64,000 nt of DNA. It comes from Entomortierella parvispora. Lineage: Eukaryota; Mortierellomycota; Mortierellomycetes; Mortierellales; Mortierellaceae. The stretch spans positions 1,612,001 to 1,676,000 of the forward strand of contig OY752140.1 in the NCBI GenBank assembly GCA_963573315.1, written 5' to 3'. A model generated the notes under the pieces. It saw nothing but the letters and a program-made list of their open reading frames with translations. It did not search any database and was not told where the DNA came from. Below are positions 11,058 to 23,850 of this stretch, one piece after another. Both the position numbers and the translations under genes were made by a program. Position 1 is the first letter of the stretch, and each line of letters starts with the position of its first letter.

Positions 11058-13978
11058 ATGGGTCTCCAGATCTATGACTTTGTTTCATTCTTCTTCACAA
11101 TCCTGCTCGATATCTTCTTCCGAGAGATTCGACCTCGGGGTGCCCACAAGGTGCCTCGTCAAGGCCCTGTGATCTTTGTCGCTGCTCCTCACGCTAACCA
11201 GGTACCGCTCTGCCCACACGCGTTTCTTCTGTGAATTTCTTGACTCGAAGCAGCTGTTGACCCAAGACGCAACTCTTTGCACGTAGTTTGTTGATCCCTT
11301 GGTGCTCATGCGCGAATGTGGCCGCAGGGTTTCATTCCTGGCGGCCAAAAAGTCAATGGACCGCAAGTGGATTGGTGCCATGGCCAGGTCCATGAACGCA
11401 AGTAAGTCCCCCCGATAGTTCTGGAACACTGTCACAAAAGCCATGGGCGTTATGGGTGTTTGTGGTTACAGAAGGTGTATGGGTGGATGACCAATCCTCC
11501 CTTACTTCGTTGCACCCCCTTGGACAGGAGGATGACCGTCATCAACAAAAAAAACAAGGCTGAATGCTCGTCTGACACCCTCTTCTTTTATTCTCTTAGT
11601 TCCTGTTGAACGCCCTCAGGATTTGGCGAAGGCTGGCTCGGGAACAATCAAGCTCCTGGATCGCTACGGCGATCCTCTTCGCATCACTGGGTTTGGTACT
11701 CTATTCACAAAGGAACTCATGGTGGGCGACCAAATCTCTCTTCCGAAAGACGTCGGTGTTTCTGCTGTCGTCGAAATTATCTCGGACACAGAACTTTTGA
11801 TCAAGAAAGAATTCAAAGAGCTCAAAGCCCTCGAACTTTTGACGAGTGCAGACGGGTCAAAGTACAAGTGTATGCCTCATATGGACCAGACCAACGTTTA
11901 CCGGACCGTGTTTGAACGTTTGAATGCAGGTCACTGCGTCGGTATCTTTCCCGAAGGTGGTTCGCACGATCGCGCAGAGATGCTGCCCTTGAAAGGTATT
12001 GTGAACTTGATGCTGTTTCTAGAGATTGCCGAGGGCCATTGGGCTAAACACAAAAAAAACTCACGCTTTCCTTGATTTTCCATGCAAACAGCTGGTGTCA
12101 CAATCATGGCTTTGGGCGCATTGGCCGCAAACCCTTCTTTGGATCTCAAGATTGTTACCTGTGGTCTTAATTACTTTCATCCACATCGTTTCCGTTCTCG
12201 TGCCGTCGTTGAATTCGGCGAGCCATTGACTGTTCCTCCAGAGTTGGTCGAAATGTACAAGAGAGGCGGCGCGGAGAAGCGTCAGGCCTGCGGCAAGCTC
12301 CTGGACACTATCTATGACGCACTCAAAAACGTTACGCTCAATGCACCTGATTATGAAACACTGATGGTAAGATAGTAGTTGGCTGTGTATAGCAGGGCAG
12401 CCTAGTCCATTTGCTCAAGCCGGTTGTTTGATGACTAAAATCCTAACGTTGTGCTACCTTGCTCTTCCCCTACATAGGTTATTCAAGCTGCCCGTCGTCT
12501 GTACAAGCCAACACATCGCAAACTTCAGATCTCCCAGGTTGTCGAACTGAATCGCCGCTTCGTTGCTGGATATTTGCACTTCATGGACAACCCGAAGGTC
12601 ATTGACACCAAGGACAAGGTTATGCACTACAATACTCAGCTTCGCTATCACGGACTTCGCGACCACCAGGTCAATATTCGTACCACCAGACGACATGCTG
12701 TGGGCGTCTTGTTTGCTCGCCTGGCCAAGATTGTCTTTTGGGGCTTATTGGCCCTCCCTGGGTATGCTTGCAACGAATGTCTCCCTTTCGCTCTCGCAGC
12801 ACTTGAGAATCATAATGTGTGTTTAATTTTGAATTAACTTGTATTTCCATTTCTTCCTTTCAGCACCCTTATGAACCTTCCCGTCGCCATTGTCGCCCGT
12901 GTCATCAGTAACAACAAGGCCAAAGGTAATACGATGTGACTCAGCCGAGACTCGGGTGGAATGGATTTTTCACAAATATCGTTCTTACATTTCTGAATAT
13001 CTGATACTTGCAGAGGCGCTGGCAGCTTCGACAGTCAAGATTGCAGGAAGAGACGTCCTCGCCACATGGAAGCTGTTGGTTGCGCTGGGACTGATGCCGA
13101 TCCTCTACTTCTCATACTCGGTCCTGGTTTTCCTGTTCTGCGGCTTTTATGATATTCCTTTTACTTCGCGACTCTTGATTGCCTGGGCAGCATGGGCCTG
13201 TATCCCTTTTGTGACATATGCCAGTATTCGCTTTGGTGAAGTCGGGATCGATGTTTTCAAGTCTATTCGTCCATTGTTCCTATCTATCATTCCAGGCGAG
13301 GAAAACACGATCAATGAGCTCCGCAAGTCGCGCGCAGAACTCCAAAGGACTATCACCAACCTCATCAATGAACTTGCGCCTGAAATCTACCCCGACTTTG
13401 ACTCCAAGAGGATTCTTGACCCCTCACCCAACGATCGCCCAAGTCGCGGCGCTTCTCGCTCTGCTTCGGGTACCAACCTGGCGCAGACAATCTTCAATAC
13501 GGTCAATACGGCCACTCAGCCTCTGAACCAGTGGTTGGGTATCGATGGACGGTTCGAATGGGAGCGTGCTGACGATTCCGATGCAGATGACGTCTTTTTC
13601 TTCCTTAACCCCGCCGGCGCGATCCAGGGTCGATCGAGAACATCGTCTTGGGGTGCATGGACACCATCAGCGGATGGCTCTCGATCTAGGAGCCGTAGCC
13701 GGACGAGCTCTTTCACCTCTGGACAGATTCAATTAGGCGAGGGCTTTAAGCTTGAAGCTTTGACAGAGCTGCCAAAGGACAAGCCATTCGCCGAAGTAAC
13801 AAGGCGACTGAGTCTTAGTCGCAAATCAAAGGGTGAACTTGGATTAATGACCAAGGATCCTCAAGAACTCGAGAATGGTGGCGGATTCATGCACGAAGGA
13901 CACTTTGTGAGCACACCCCCTATCACGGTCCAAAACATGGACGATCCTATGGAATCTGCAAAGACCAAGGAAGCATAA
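11058..13978 (+). CDS. glycerol-3-phosphate / dihydroxyacetone-phosphate acyltransferase (Sct1/Gpt2 type)
   Basis: Seven exons join in frame: 11058-11201, 11287-11401, 11600-11995, 12092-12366, 12478-12761, 12864-12925 and 13014-13978, giving 746 aa. All introns are GT-AG. Exon 1 encodes an N-terminal hydrophobic segment and ends within the catalytic motif. The joint gives APHANQFVDP, with His45 and Asp51 forming the acyltransferase dyad with the family's five-residue spacing. FPEGGSHDR at residues 203-211 is the glycerol-phosphate-binding motif. Further membrane segments follow (FARLAKIVFWGLLALPG; LLVALGLMPILYFSYSVLVF; IAWAAWACIPFVTYAS), and the C-terminal 200 residues are a Ser/Arg-rich tail, as in yeast Sct1 and Gpt2, where the tail is phosphorylated. 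Members of the family catalyse the first acylation of glycerolipid synthesis at the ER. The short downstream exon (62 nt) and the multiple introns are the only oddities. Confidence 0.93.
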
Positions 13979-14282
13979 TGTTCCTCTTTCCAGTGAACGT
14001 ACTCCCTACTCTTTTTATACTTTTTTTCTCTTTTTACTTCTATTGCACACTTCGCCTTGAATTGATTGTGCCCTATCCTGGGACGATACCTCTGACACAC
14101 ATTACGAACGAAACCCCCAACTGCCATCATTATCACGACAAGCTTTTTTTTCTGTCATTTTGCATCTCTCACTCGCCCTTGCCTTGTCTTTTTCTTTTTA
14201 CCAAAATTGACCAAAGGCACCATGTCTTTCATGCGAGCCTAGATGCCTCTCCCAGAGCAATAGTCATCCCTCTTACGAACAA

Positions 14283-14315
<33 letters not shown>

Positions 14316-14343
14316 GTATATTTGACTGGTCAATAGATAAATT
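13979..14343. other. 3' intergenic region with poly(A) tract, between convergent genes
   Basis: The sequence is T/C-rich after the acyltransferase stop, then AATAAA fused to a pure A run at about 14286-14313. The copper-transporter gene ends from the other side at 14344. No gene was seen. Confidence 0.7.
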
Positions 14344-15402
14344 TTAGCAAGAGCCGTCAGCTCCGTGGTGCACCATGGTGGAGGAGTAGCCTCTGGAAGA
14401 AGTGGTAGAAATGACCGAGGCTCTAGAAGAATTGACGATCGGAACAGGAGCGAGCGGTTGTTGTTGCCGGCTCTTGGTCTTGATAAAAGACGGGGGTATG
14501 TTGGTGTGATTGCCACTGTCAGCCGTCTGGTCACAGAGCGGTCTCGACGTCTCTTCAAAATCGATGGTGTCGAAATGTCTGTCTGCTCTGCGCGACGACG
14601 ACGATTGCAACGACGAAGGAAAGATGGGACGGGCTCGGCCCCAACGAGCAAAGTAGATTTCGCCCACAAAGATTCCGGCCAGGATAGCACCAAAGTAAGC
14701 CGAGTTGTAGGTCATGATAACCAACATGAGCATGTATCCGATCCCTACCACGGCTGTAGTTAGAACCGCACGCGCCACGTCCGCCTGCCAGACAAATGGT
14801 TGAGGAGTTGGGAAGGGTCCGAAGGAAGAAGTCGTTGAGGACTGAAAGGTCAAAGGACGGTGACGACGAGATTGGCGGCGTGGACGAGTGGCCAAGCGAT
14901 TGCTATTGCTAAGCCCACGACGAGATGCAGGAGAGATCTGACTAGGGGACTCAATAATCTCGACCTGGATATGATGCGAAGATGAATCGTGTTGCAGTGA
15001 AATCGGCGTCAGAACGGCATGGTCTTCTGGAATGTGTTGCTCCTGCTGCTGGTGTGAGTGAGAAGACTGGTTCGATTTTTCATCTTCGAATTCAACCGAT
15101 TGTCCATGCTTCTCATCCTGATCAAATTCGTCTTCGCCCTCGTCCTCGTTTTCGCTTCCTTGTGTCTGCTCTTTTTGCAGCGAGCGGATTACAGGGTGGG
15201 CATGATGACGGGGGTAATAATGGAGGTGGAGATAAGCCTCCAAGAAGCCCTGGGCAGCGAACAAGGCACGGAAACCGATGGAGAGAAGAAAGAGGCCAAT
15301 GAGGGCACCAATCATCTCTGGCTCGGAAGTTGGCATCAGTTCTGGGCTCCAGAATGACGAGCCATAGCCGGAGCTGAAGGTGCTGCCCATCGAGTTGTTC
15401 AT
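14344..15402 (-). CDS. Ctr-type copper transporter
   Basis: A single-exon reading from ATG 15402 gives 352 aa. The N-terminus is short with Met-x3-Met (MNNSM) and is followed by FWSPELMPTSEP. Three membrane segments follow: IGALIGLFLLSIGFRALFAA, then after a long polar loop of Glu/Asp/His-rich sequence a segment containing YMLMLVIMTYN (the Met-x3-Met copper relay of TM2), and finally AYFGAILAGIFVGEIYFA (the Gly-x3-Gly of TM3). This order defines the CTR family, which works as a trimer importing Cu(I) across the plasma membrane or exporting it from the vacuole. The short N-terminus with few Met motifs resembles vacuolar Ctr2-like members more than Met-rich plasma-membrane ones, which is inference. 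The frame extends upstream to 15630, but that part is low-complexity Phe/Ser leader sequence and 15402 is preferred. The C-terminal tail is Ser/Thr-rich. Confidence 0.85.
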   Translation of the reverse strand: MNNSMGSTFSSGYGSSFWSPELMPTSEPEMIGALIGLFLLSIGFRALFAAQGFLEAYLHLHYYPRHHAHPVIRSLQKEQTQGSENEDEGEDEFDQDEKHGQSVEFEDEKSNQSSHSHQQQEQHIPEDHAVLTPISLQHDSSSHHIQVEIIESPSQISPASRRGLSNSNRLATRPRRQSRRHRPLTFQSSTTSSFGPFPTPQPFVWQADVARAVLTTAVVGIGYMLMLVIMTYNSAYFGAILAGIFVGEIYFARWGRARPIFPSSLQSSSSRRADRHFDTIDFEETSRPLCDQTADSGNHTNIPPSFIKTKSRQQQPLAPVPIVNSSRASVISTTSSRGYSSTMVHHGADGSC

Positions 15403-16123
15403 GATCAAGAAAGAACGAAGCAAAGGATGGCTGGTTGAGGAAACGAGATGAGGAGATGAGGAGAGGGAGGATGGAATCAAGGACAATGACAAGGGGGAGA
15501 GGGGGCAAGGAGCTGGCTGCTTGCGAAGAAGGGGTGGAGGGCAGCAGGAGGCGAAAAGAGAGGCGAAGAGGAAGAAGAAGAAGAAGAACAGGACCGGGGC
15601 ATCCGTCCTGTCAATCTGGCTGACAAGCAAACGTCTGAGCTGTCAAAATGGGGTTTGACAGGTGGACAGGACAGCCCTGTTTGGGTGTTTGTTGTGTGTG
15701 TGTCTGCCCCAGTCTGGCAGGCCGACAGGCTGACAGGCTGACAGCGCAGGACAATTCACCCGGCGGAACCGAAAAGGTACTCCCACTCCGCTCGCTGCTG
15801 GTTGTCTGTCTGCCTGTCTTGTGTCATTTGTTTGATTGCTCTCTCTCTTCAGTGCTGTTTCTCCGCTCTTGTCTACGTATCACACTACATACAGCGTCAT
15901 ACAGCTTTGTATTGCTCGACAAGGACCTTGACACACCACCAAAGTCGAGTCCTAGCTAGTAGCTGTAAACGCGGGTTCATGTGGCTTGGTCCTGACGCGA
16001 CACTTCATTCCAATCGGTCCTGTGTAATCGAGCATCATCTGCTGCTCCTTCTTCGCTCTGCACCTTTCCTCCCTCCTCTCCCTCCTCTCTCCACACACAC
16101 CAAACCCCACACGACCAAAGAAA
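15403..16123. other. shared upstream region of the divergent copper-transporter and START genes
   Basis: The stretch holds purine-rich plus-strand sequence next to the copper-transporter start, a short tandem of GACAGGCT units near 15720-15745, and a CT-rich block with CCTCCTCTC units before the START-gene ATG. No gene or clear binding site was seen. Confidence 0.55.
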
Positions 16124-16959
16124 ATGTTTACAGAAGACCAAGTCAAGAACGCAATTGCAGAACTCGACAAGCCAGATCTAACGTCATGGGACCTGTTTTC
16201 TGAGGTCAAACACTTCAAGGTCTATCGAAAGGCTGTCGCCGGAACGTCTCTAAAAGAGTACAAGGTCCTGGGCACCTACCCAGATCTGCCTCCAAAATAT
16301 CTTGTGCGAGCCTACACAGACCTGGATTTTAGGAAGACCTGGGACTCAAACATGATCGGTTGGAAGGCTCTTCCGAACCATCGGTTGCACTTTGTGGCAA
16401 AATTCCCGTGGCCTCTTTACCCTCGTGACTACGTGTATGAATTGCGTGTCCAAGAGTTCAAGGAAGGAGTGATTTGCATCAACGGCAACAGTGTTCAGGA
16501 CGAGAGCACGCCTGCAAGGTCGAACATTGTTCGAGTTGACGAATTTCGACAGGACGTCGTGATGCAGCCCACTGCCGACGGCAAGGGCTGCAATGTATGG
16601 TTTGGATACTATGATGACCCAAAGGTAAGAAGGATATATCACAAGGATGTGCCATTATCTTTACATCTCCACTTACCAGATCGTTTGTGCATGCAGGGAA
16701 ACATCCCAACTAGCATCATCAATTGGGCAGCTCGTTCTGGTATCCCTGGTAAGAAAATTGGACCAAAAACATGGTGATTGCGGCCATCTCCTCGTATAAA
16801 CTGACTAATCGCTGATCACACCACCTCCTCACAGCATTTTTGGCCTCGCTTCGGACCGCAGGACTGCAGTTAATGGCCAAGGACGAACAAGAGGCAATGA
16901 ACGAGAAGGCGGCGCTGCCTGCTGAGGCAGGAGCCGCTCAAGTGCCCGTAAGTTGCTGA
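16124..16959 (+). CDS. START-domain lipid-binding protein
   Basis: Exons are 16124-16624 (167 codons), 16697-16748 and 16835-16959, giving 225 aa. Introns are GT-AG (acceptors ATGCAG and CACAG). The whole protein is one START (StAR-related lipid transfer) domain: an N-terminal helix, then FKVYRKAVAGTSLKEYKVLG, LDFRKTWDSNMIGWKAL, the FPWPLYPRDYVYELRV strand, a GCNVWFGYYDDPKGNIP strand-turn and a C-terminal amphipathic helix beginning at SIINWAARSGIPAFL. The WP-(I/L)-YPRDYVY segment is typical of PCTP/STARD2- and STARD7-like members that carry phospholipid between membranes. Ligand identity cannot be read from sequence. The stop comes four codons after a donor-like CCC/GTAAGT, so an extra 3' exon is possible. 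No targeting signal was seen, so a cytosolic protein is likely. Confidence 0.87.
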
Positions 16960-17952
16960 AGAAGGGAGTACAGTATGGTGGAAATAGAGCGTGAATAAAA
17001 AGATTTTGAAAATAATGAAATTGTAAAAACTGCCCTGAAAAGCCTCGAATAACAACAATGAGCACAAAGTACCGCAGGTTTGCGAGAATTGAATTTTTTT
17101 TTTCCATTTCCTTCATTAATCAAATCAAACCCAATCCATCCTCTTTTCCATCCTTCTCCACCCATCTTCATCTCGTTGCTGGTCCGGAGTCGCCCCTCTC
17201 CTCTCTTCTTGCCACGCCCTTCAGCATCGACCTTGCCCAGGCACGTTCCCTCCCGGCCCTGATTCGGCCCCTTTCCTCATGTGAGTCTGCCCACATTCTT
17301 CTGCATCACTTCTGTCATTTGCACACTGGGACACTGGCACGAACCACCCTCCCACCACCACCACCATTCCACCCCTCCTTCCTCCACGACCTTCTGTGCC
17401 TCTGTCCCCCCTCCACACGCGTACCTTGCTTCCTCAGTCCTCTGGAGAGATTAGCATTCGCGCGAGCCCTCGCTTGGATCCTCTTTTTCGGATCCAATCT
17501 CCTGTGCTCTGCGCAACCGCTGCTCCGCTTCATTTCTTACTTCAACTTGGTCTTCCCATTCTCATCGGGCGCTTCCTCTGGCCGGCTCTCCGTCGAGATC
17601 GACTCGTCGCGTCCTCTTTTTGCACGCATCGAAACGATCTCTTCCATGCAACGCATAAAACTAACGAAATTGTCGAACCTTCTCTGCTCTCCCGATTCCG
17701 CTCGTCCGGGAAATGACCCTCCCTTTCATCCTTGTTGACCTATCCACGTCCTGGTCGAAACAAGTCCTCGCTCGGCCTGTCCAACTCCTCCCCCTCGTTT
17801 GACACACCAGCCCTCCCCTTCCGGTCAGCCAGCCCGTCGAGACTCGGCCATAGACTCGATACCAGTGTCGAGCTCTTTTTTCATTACAACTACTTCGTGA
17901 TCCTGAACCCAGTTCGAGATCCGCATCGCCCCCTTCTGTCAGCTTGCCACGA
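16960..17952. other. upstream region and 5' leader of the chromatin-remodeller gene
   Basis: The sequence is long and pyrimidine-rich (especially 17140-17470), with an open frame at 17058-17738 that encodes only Ser/Pro/Leu/Phe-rich sequence and is better explained by base composition. It most likely holds the promoter and 5' UTR of the gene beginning near 17953. Confidence 0.5.
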
Positions 17953-20900
17953 ATGGATTGTAAGTTCAAAGCATGACAATCGCGAGACACCAATTGAATC
18001 GAATGGCTTCTTCCAATGGTGTGTGCAATCCCGGTGTAGCTCGGTGGAAAAAGCATTTGCACAGCCAGATGAACCACCACAGGAATTGCTGTGCTGTTCA
18101 TGATCGAAACACAATGTAGAGCGATGGGACAATCGACCACCTCGCTTCAGCTTCATGGGAATCCATCATTGACTGGCCCAGTAAAGCGCATATCGGCTTA
18201 CATTGAAAAGTCGTTTTTGGGCGTATCGACTCTGTCTCTTCATTGGAGCAATATCCCTATGCCCTTCCCATCAGAACTTTGGGACCGCCACCAAGGAAAT
18301 GTTGTTCAGGATGCCTCTGACTTAAATTCTTGCAAACGTCCACCCACATTGCCCTGAGTAGCCCAAGATTCATCTGCATACGAGGACGAGCCCACGTCAC
18401 CGCCAATTGCCCGCAACCGTCGATCCTCCGATACGTCCTCTAGCGATGAGAAGAGGCGCAATAACGGTCATCATACGGTAGTGGACTCTAAATCAGGATC
18501 TGACTCGTCTTCTTTTGGCTCTTCCAGCGGCGACGACGATGATGATGATGATGATGAACCTGATTACCAGCCATCTAAGGGTGCCTCAAGACAACACGAA
18601 CAGGACGAAAGCCCTTACGACAGCTTTGAAGAAGTCAATGGGTCAGAAACTGGTCGCAAACAATCCAATAAGGCACCTCGGACAAGCAGAACGGAATTTA
18701 AGAACGTAGATGCAGAACTTTATGATCTCCGTCGGTCAGGCAGAAGTCGAAGAGCTCCCAGGATTGTTGATGACGATGAACAGGACGAAGAGGTATTTTC
18801 CGCCGCCTGGTTGCCTTATCCAAAAGCTGTTTTTGCTGCTTTTTTTTCTTTCATTAGGATGTTAAGCGGATATACTTTGACTCCTATTTATTGTAGAGTG
18901 ATTTTGAAGCCGATGAGGCTGAAGGCTCAGACTCTGGCTCTGGAGAGGATTCTGAGGACAGTGGTAGCGATTATGGTGGCTATGGCAAAAAGAAAAAATC
19001 CTCATCATCCTCCAAACGATCTTCCAAGTCTTCAAGCAGAAAAGGTAAAATGATGCTAAAAATTCAACATGTTGGTCATTCGGTGGTGCAGCGCAGAACA
19101 TACCGTTACTAATATCAAAACAACATTGTAAAATATAGCCTCAAGTCACAATGAACGTGCGTCCCAAAGGATAACGCCACAAAGCACACCTTCCTCAGAG
19201 AGTGACTCTGATGGAGACTGGGGCGGTTCGTCTAAAAAGAAATCAGGGAGTCGTCGCAGGAAACGCCAGAACAATGGTAAGTCTCACGTTCCTCATATTT
19301 TATTTCACATGCTCCTAATAGACCATTATCGCAACTCAATATTAACCTCGACTCTCGTCCTTCCCAGTAAACAACGATGCTGATTCTGGAGTTCGCTACT
19401 CGTCTCGAGGAGGTCAGGTCAACTACAATGAGGACGAGAACGACTGGGGCCTGAGCTCAGATGAGGATAAACTCCCTGTGTATAGCAAACCCGTGCTGAC
19501 GCCTGAGGAAGAGGGCGACGTAATCGAAAGCGTCCACGACTTCCGTCGTGCAGAGACTGGTACGTTTTGAGGGGAGGATGAGGATTGATCGTGACTGCTT
19601 TTGTAATGAATTGTTATTTGTTTGCATCTTGTTGTCCTGGCTATTATTAATATGTACCTCCCCTCCCTTGGATAACAGAAGAGGATGACTCTGAAGATAT
19701 TGATGAGCCGCGCCACAACATGGAGTATCTGATCAAATGGAAGGGTCAGAGTCATATGCACGATACTTGGGAGCCATACCAGAACCTGCGTCAATACAAA
19801 GGATTCAAAAAGGTCGACAGCTACATTCAACGCTTTGTCTATCCAGAAATTTCACTCAAGTCCGACCCCAACACCACACGTGAAGAAATCGAACAATCCG
19901 ATGTGAATAGGGAGATGCTCCGGGATGAACTGAAGGATTTCAAAACAGTTGAACGCATCATCGCCACCAGGACTTCCAAGGGAGGCGAGACGGAATATTT
20001 TTGCAAGTGGAACCGTTTGCCCTATGGCTCAGCTACCTGGGAAGGTGAAGACCTGATTTCTGAAAACCACCAGACGGAGATTGATGCCTTCTTGGACCGT
20101 GAATCGAGTCAAAAGGTGCCTTACAGGACGACCATCTACCCTAAAGGGCAGCGACCTCCCTTCAAGAAATTGTTGACCCAACCAGAATACCTTGTTGGCG
20201 GACAGCTGCGTGATTACCAATTGACGGGTCTGAACTGGATGTCGCGACTTTGGTCTAGAAACGAGAACGGCATTTTGGCAGATGAAATGGGATTGGGAAA
20301 GACCGTCCAATCCATTTCTATCATATCGTTCCTATTCCACCAACACAACCTATATGGTCCTTATTTGGTCGTCGTTCCTTTGTCGACGATTGGTGCATGG
20401 CAGAGAGAGTTTGAGCGATGGGCGCCTGACATGAACATGATCGTTTACATTGGAGATGCGGCCAGTCGACAGACAATTCGCGATTATGAATTTTACCAGA
20501 AGGAATCCACCAACAAAATTCGCTTCAATGTGCTGCTCACTACTTTTGAACTGGTCCGCATGGATCGCGCCGAGCTGGACAAGATCAAATGGACGTACCT
20601 GGCTATCGATGAGGCCCACAGGCTCAAGAACAAGCAGTCTCAGCTTCATGAGACCCTCAAGGATTTCAATACCACAAACCGCCTCCTGATCACAGGAACA
20701 CCTCTGCAGAACAGCGTCAAGGAATTGATCGCCCTTTGCAACTTTTTGATGCCAGACAAGTTTGACGATGACAATGTGGAGATTGATATGGCAGATGCAG
20801 AGCAAGAAGCCAAGATCCGCGATCTCCACGACAACTTGAAGCCCTACATGTTGCGTCGACTGAAAAAGGACGTCGAGAAGTCGTTACCCAAGAAGACGGA

Positions 20901-23850
20901 GCGCATTTTGCGTGTTGAACTGTCTCAGATGCAGACCCACTACTACAAGAACATCCTCACCAAGAACTTTGCGGTTCTGAACAAGGGCGTTTCATCAGGA
21001 GCGGGTCAGCTCAGCCTGCTGAACGTGGCAATGGAGCTCAAGAAAGCCAGTAACCACCCGTACCTCTTCCCAAACGCCGAGGTCGTGTCAGAGAGGCGCG
21101 ACGAGCAGCTTAAGGGCATCATCATGAACAGTGGCAAGATGGTCTTGCTGGACAAGCTCTTGACCCGTCTCAAGAAGGATGGCCATCGTGTGTTGATTTT
21201 CTCGCAAATGGTGCGCATGCTAGACATCATGACGGACTACATGGCTTTGCGTGGATTTGCTTTTCAGCGCTTGGATGGCAGTGTTGGTTCCGAGGCCAGA
21301 AAGCGATCCATCGAACATTTTAATGCTCCCAACTCGATCGATTTTGTATTTTTGCTCTCGACTCGTGCTGGAGGACTGGGTATCAACTTGGAAACTGCCG
21401 ACACAGTCATTATCTTTGACTCGGACTGGAATCCTCAGAACGATTTGCAGGCCATGGCTCGAGCTCATCGTATCGGTCAAAAGAACGTGGTTAATGTCTA
21501 CCGATTTGTCTCCAAGGACACGATCGAAGAAGACATCATCGAACGTGCAAAGCGCAAGATGGTGTTGGAGTACTGTATTATCAAGCAAATGGACACCTCT
21601 GGACTCGAGATTTTGCAACAAAAGAAGGCCGCTGAGACATCAACTGGATTCACCAAGGACGAGCTGTCTGCTATTCTCAAGTTTGGAGCACAGAGCATGT
21701 TCCAACAAGCCGAGGGCTCCACCAACAAGAAGCTGGATGAGCTTGATCTGGATGAGATTTTGGCGCGCGCTGAGGATCACGACACGACCGATGCAGTGAA
21801 TTTGGCAGGCGGTGAAGAGTTTTTGAGCCAATTTCAATACGCAGATTTTGGAGCCGGCGACATGTCCTGGGACGAGATTATTCCCGCCGATGAGCGTGAA
21901 CAGTTTGAAGCCGAGGAGAGGGCCAAACTGGAGCAAGAGCTCTACACACCCCGTAACAGAAGCAGGATATCTTATGCGGAAGGAAAAGCCAATTCGCCCT
22001 CGCCCGAGTCGGAAGGCCGTCGCAAGAAGCGCAAGGTCTCCGGATCGGCGACGCAGGCGCCCAATGGACCCAAGAGAAAACGGGGTGGAGGGCTGGATCC
22101 CTCAGAAATGAACACCAAAGATCGTCGTGCGCTGGCCCGTGGAATGCTCAAATTCGGAGTCGTGACAGACCGCTACCAGGATGTCGTGACAGAGGCCGAA
22201 TTGGAGGATAAAGAAGAGAAGGTGGTCAAGGATGAGGCGGATGATCTTATCCATGCCTGCGAGGACGCCCTTGGAATCGACCGTGACTCGATTGACGTTG
22301 ATGACGAGGAAGACCCACCTTACGCCAAGAAGAACGCCAAGGCTGTGCTCTTCACCTACAAGGAAGTGGAAAAGATGAACGCTGGCCAAATGATCCTGCG
22401 ATTGAAGGACTTGCGCGCAATGAACAAACGCTTGAATGGCGCGGACGTAACAAAGTTCAGGATGAATGTCCAGCTTAAGCCGGTGTTGAACTGGTCCTGC
22501 TCTTGGGGTCAAAAGGAGGATGCCATGTTGATTGTCGGAATCTTCAAACACGGATTCGGTGCTTGGGACAAAATGCAAGAGGACACTGCGCTTGGCTTCG
22601 CCAAGAAGTTCTTCCTGTCCTCGCAGGATGCCAAGGATCTGAAGAAGATTCCAAAGTCGTTGCATTTGGTCCGCCGAGGAGAGTACCTGCTGAAGGTTCT
22701 TCGGGATTCTGAGCGTGACAAGAAGACTCGACAATCCACTGGATCCAGACGTGAACCAGGCAAGTCCAAGACTCAAAGTAGTAGCAGTAATGCCATCAGC
22801 AGCTCTAGGGAGCAGTCCAAATCGAAGAGTGCACTTGCGAGCTCCAGCTCCAAGTCTCGGTCTTCCAGGTCGCGCCCTACTCGGTCGTCAAAGGAAGACG
22901 CTGGTTCAGAGTCTGAGCCCTCCGCGGACTCCCCGCCAACTCACAATGACGAATCAAGCAAGGATCTTTTGCGGGCTGTGGGCCGAGACCTGAGAACAAT
23001 TAGAGACTCGGATAAGCGGGGCGTAGAGCCCCAGGTAATTGCCGAATGTTTGGCAAGAATTGGTCGCGAGATTGAAGAGCTGGTGGAAGGTCCCTCATTG
23101 TCGTCGAATTCTAAATCGCGGTCTGATCGGGATCGTCTGTCGAAGCAGCTCTGGACCTACGCCGGCAAGATGTTCCCAACAGGAGCGATCCACTATTCGC
23201 AGCTTCGCAAGGGCTACCTGGAGTTGAAGGATGCTCAAAAGCAAGCCTCGTCCTTGAAGTCATCATCCTCAAAAGACGATCGTAAGTCGTCGTCCAACCG
23301 ACGTTCGAGCCCATCTTCATCCAGACGGGACTATAGCCGTGATCGTGAGGAGACCAACGATCATCGTCGATCGAGATCCCATAGAGATGATAGAGATGGA
23401 AGTGTCAGTCCAAAGCGCAATTCGAGCTCGAGAAGGAGATCACTTGACAGGACGCACTCTCGCCCAAGACGTAGTGATTCTCTGGAAGACGAACGCTCTC
23501 GCTACAAGGACCGTCGCCCCTCGCGCGATCGCGCGTCTTCCTCTCGTCATCGCCATCGATCCGATAATGAAGACGAAGACAGTCATGGACGGGCAGCCAA
23601 GCGCCGAAGCACAGGAGAAGGCCTTCGAGACAGCAATGGCAGCTTAGCGAATGGCTCTCATGATGACCGCACAAGTAAAGATAGCCGCCCGCGGGACCGC
23701 TCTCGCGACAGATCTGATCGTCATAAACGCGACCGCAGTCGAGACCGCAGTCGTGATCGGTCAGGGAGAGGAAGAGATCGCGACAGGAGTAGAGACAGAT
23801 CTCGCGATCGAAGTGCGAGTAGGGACCACGACAGTCGGAGATACCGGTAG
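17953..23850 (+). CDS. CHD1: chromodomain-helicase-DNA-binding protein CHD1
   Basis: The model is 17953-17959, 18362-18792, 18897-19044, 19139-19276, 19368-19559 and 19679-23850, in frame, 1695 aa. The first exon is only 7 nt (ATGGATT, donor GTAAGT) and is chosen because it opens the frame as MDSQDSSAYEDEP. Exons 2-6 are firm. The N-terminal 280 residues are acidic and Ser-rich. Tandem chromodomains follow (first around MEYLIKWKGQSHMHDTWEP, second around TEYFCKWNRLPYGSATWEG, about 285-460). The SNF2 ATPase has DEMGLGKT at 507-514, DEAH at 616-619, and in lobe 2 STRAGGLGIN near 866 and AHRIGQ near 902. A DNA-binding SANT/SLIDE-like region and the CHD1 helical C-terminal domain (LRTIRDSDKRGVEPQVIAE to YSQLRKGYLEL, about 1400-1480) follow, then an Arg/Ser/Asp-repeat tail. 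CHD1 spaces nucleosomes over transcribed genes and cooperates with elongation factors. The length and domain order match the family, although the RS/RD tail is longer than I would expect. Confidence 0.93.

Noticed and set aside
17058-17738. 226-residue plus-strand frame upstream of CHD1
   Set aside because: Composition follows the CT-rich leader (Ser, Pro, Leu, Phe); no domain or codon character of a protein.
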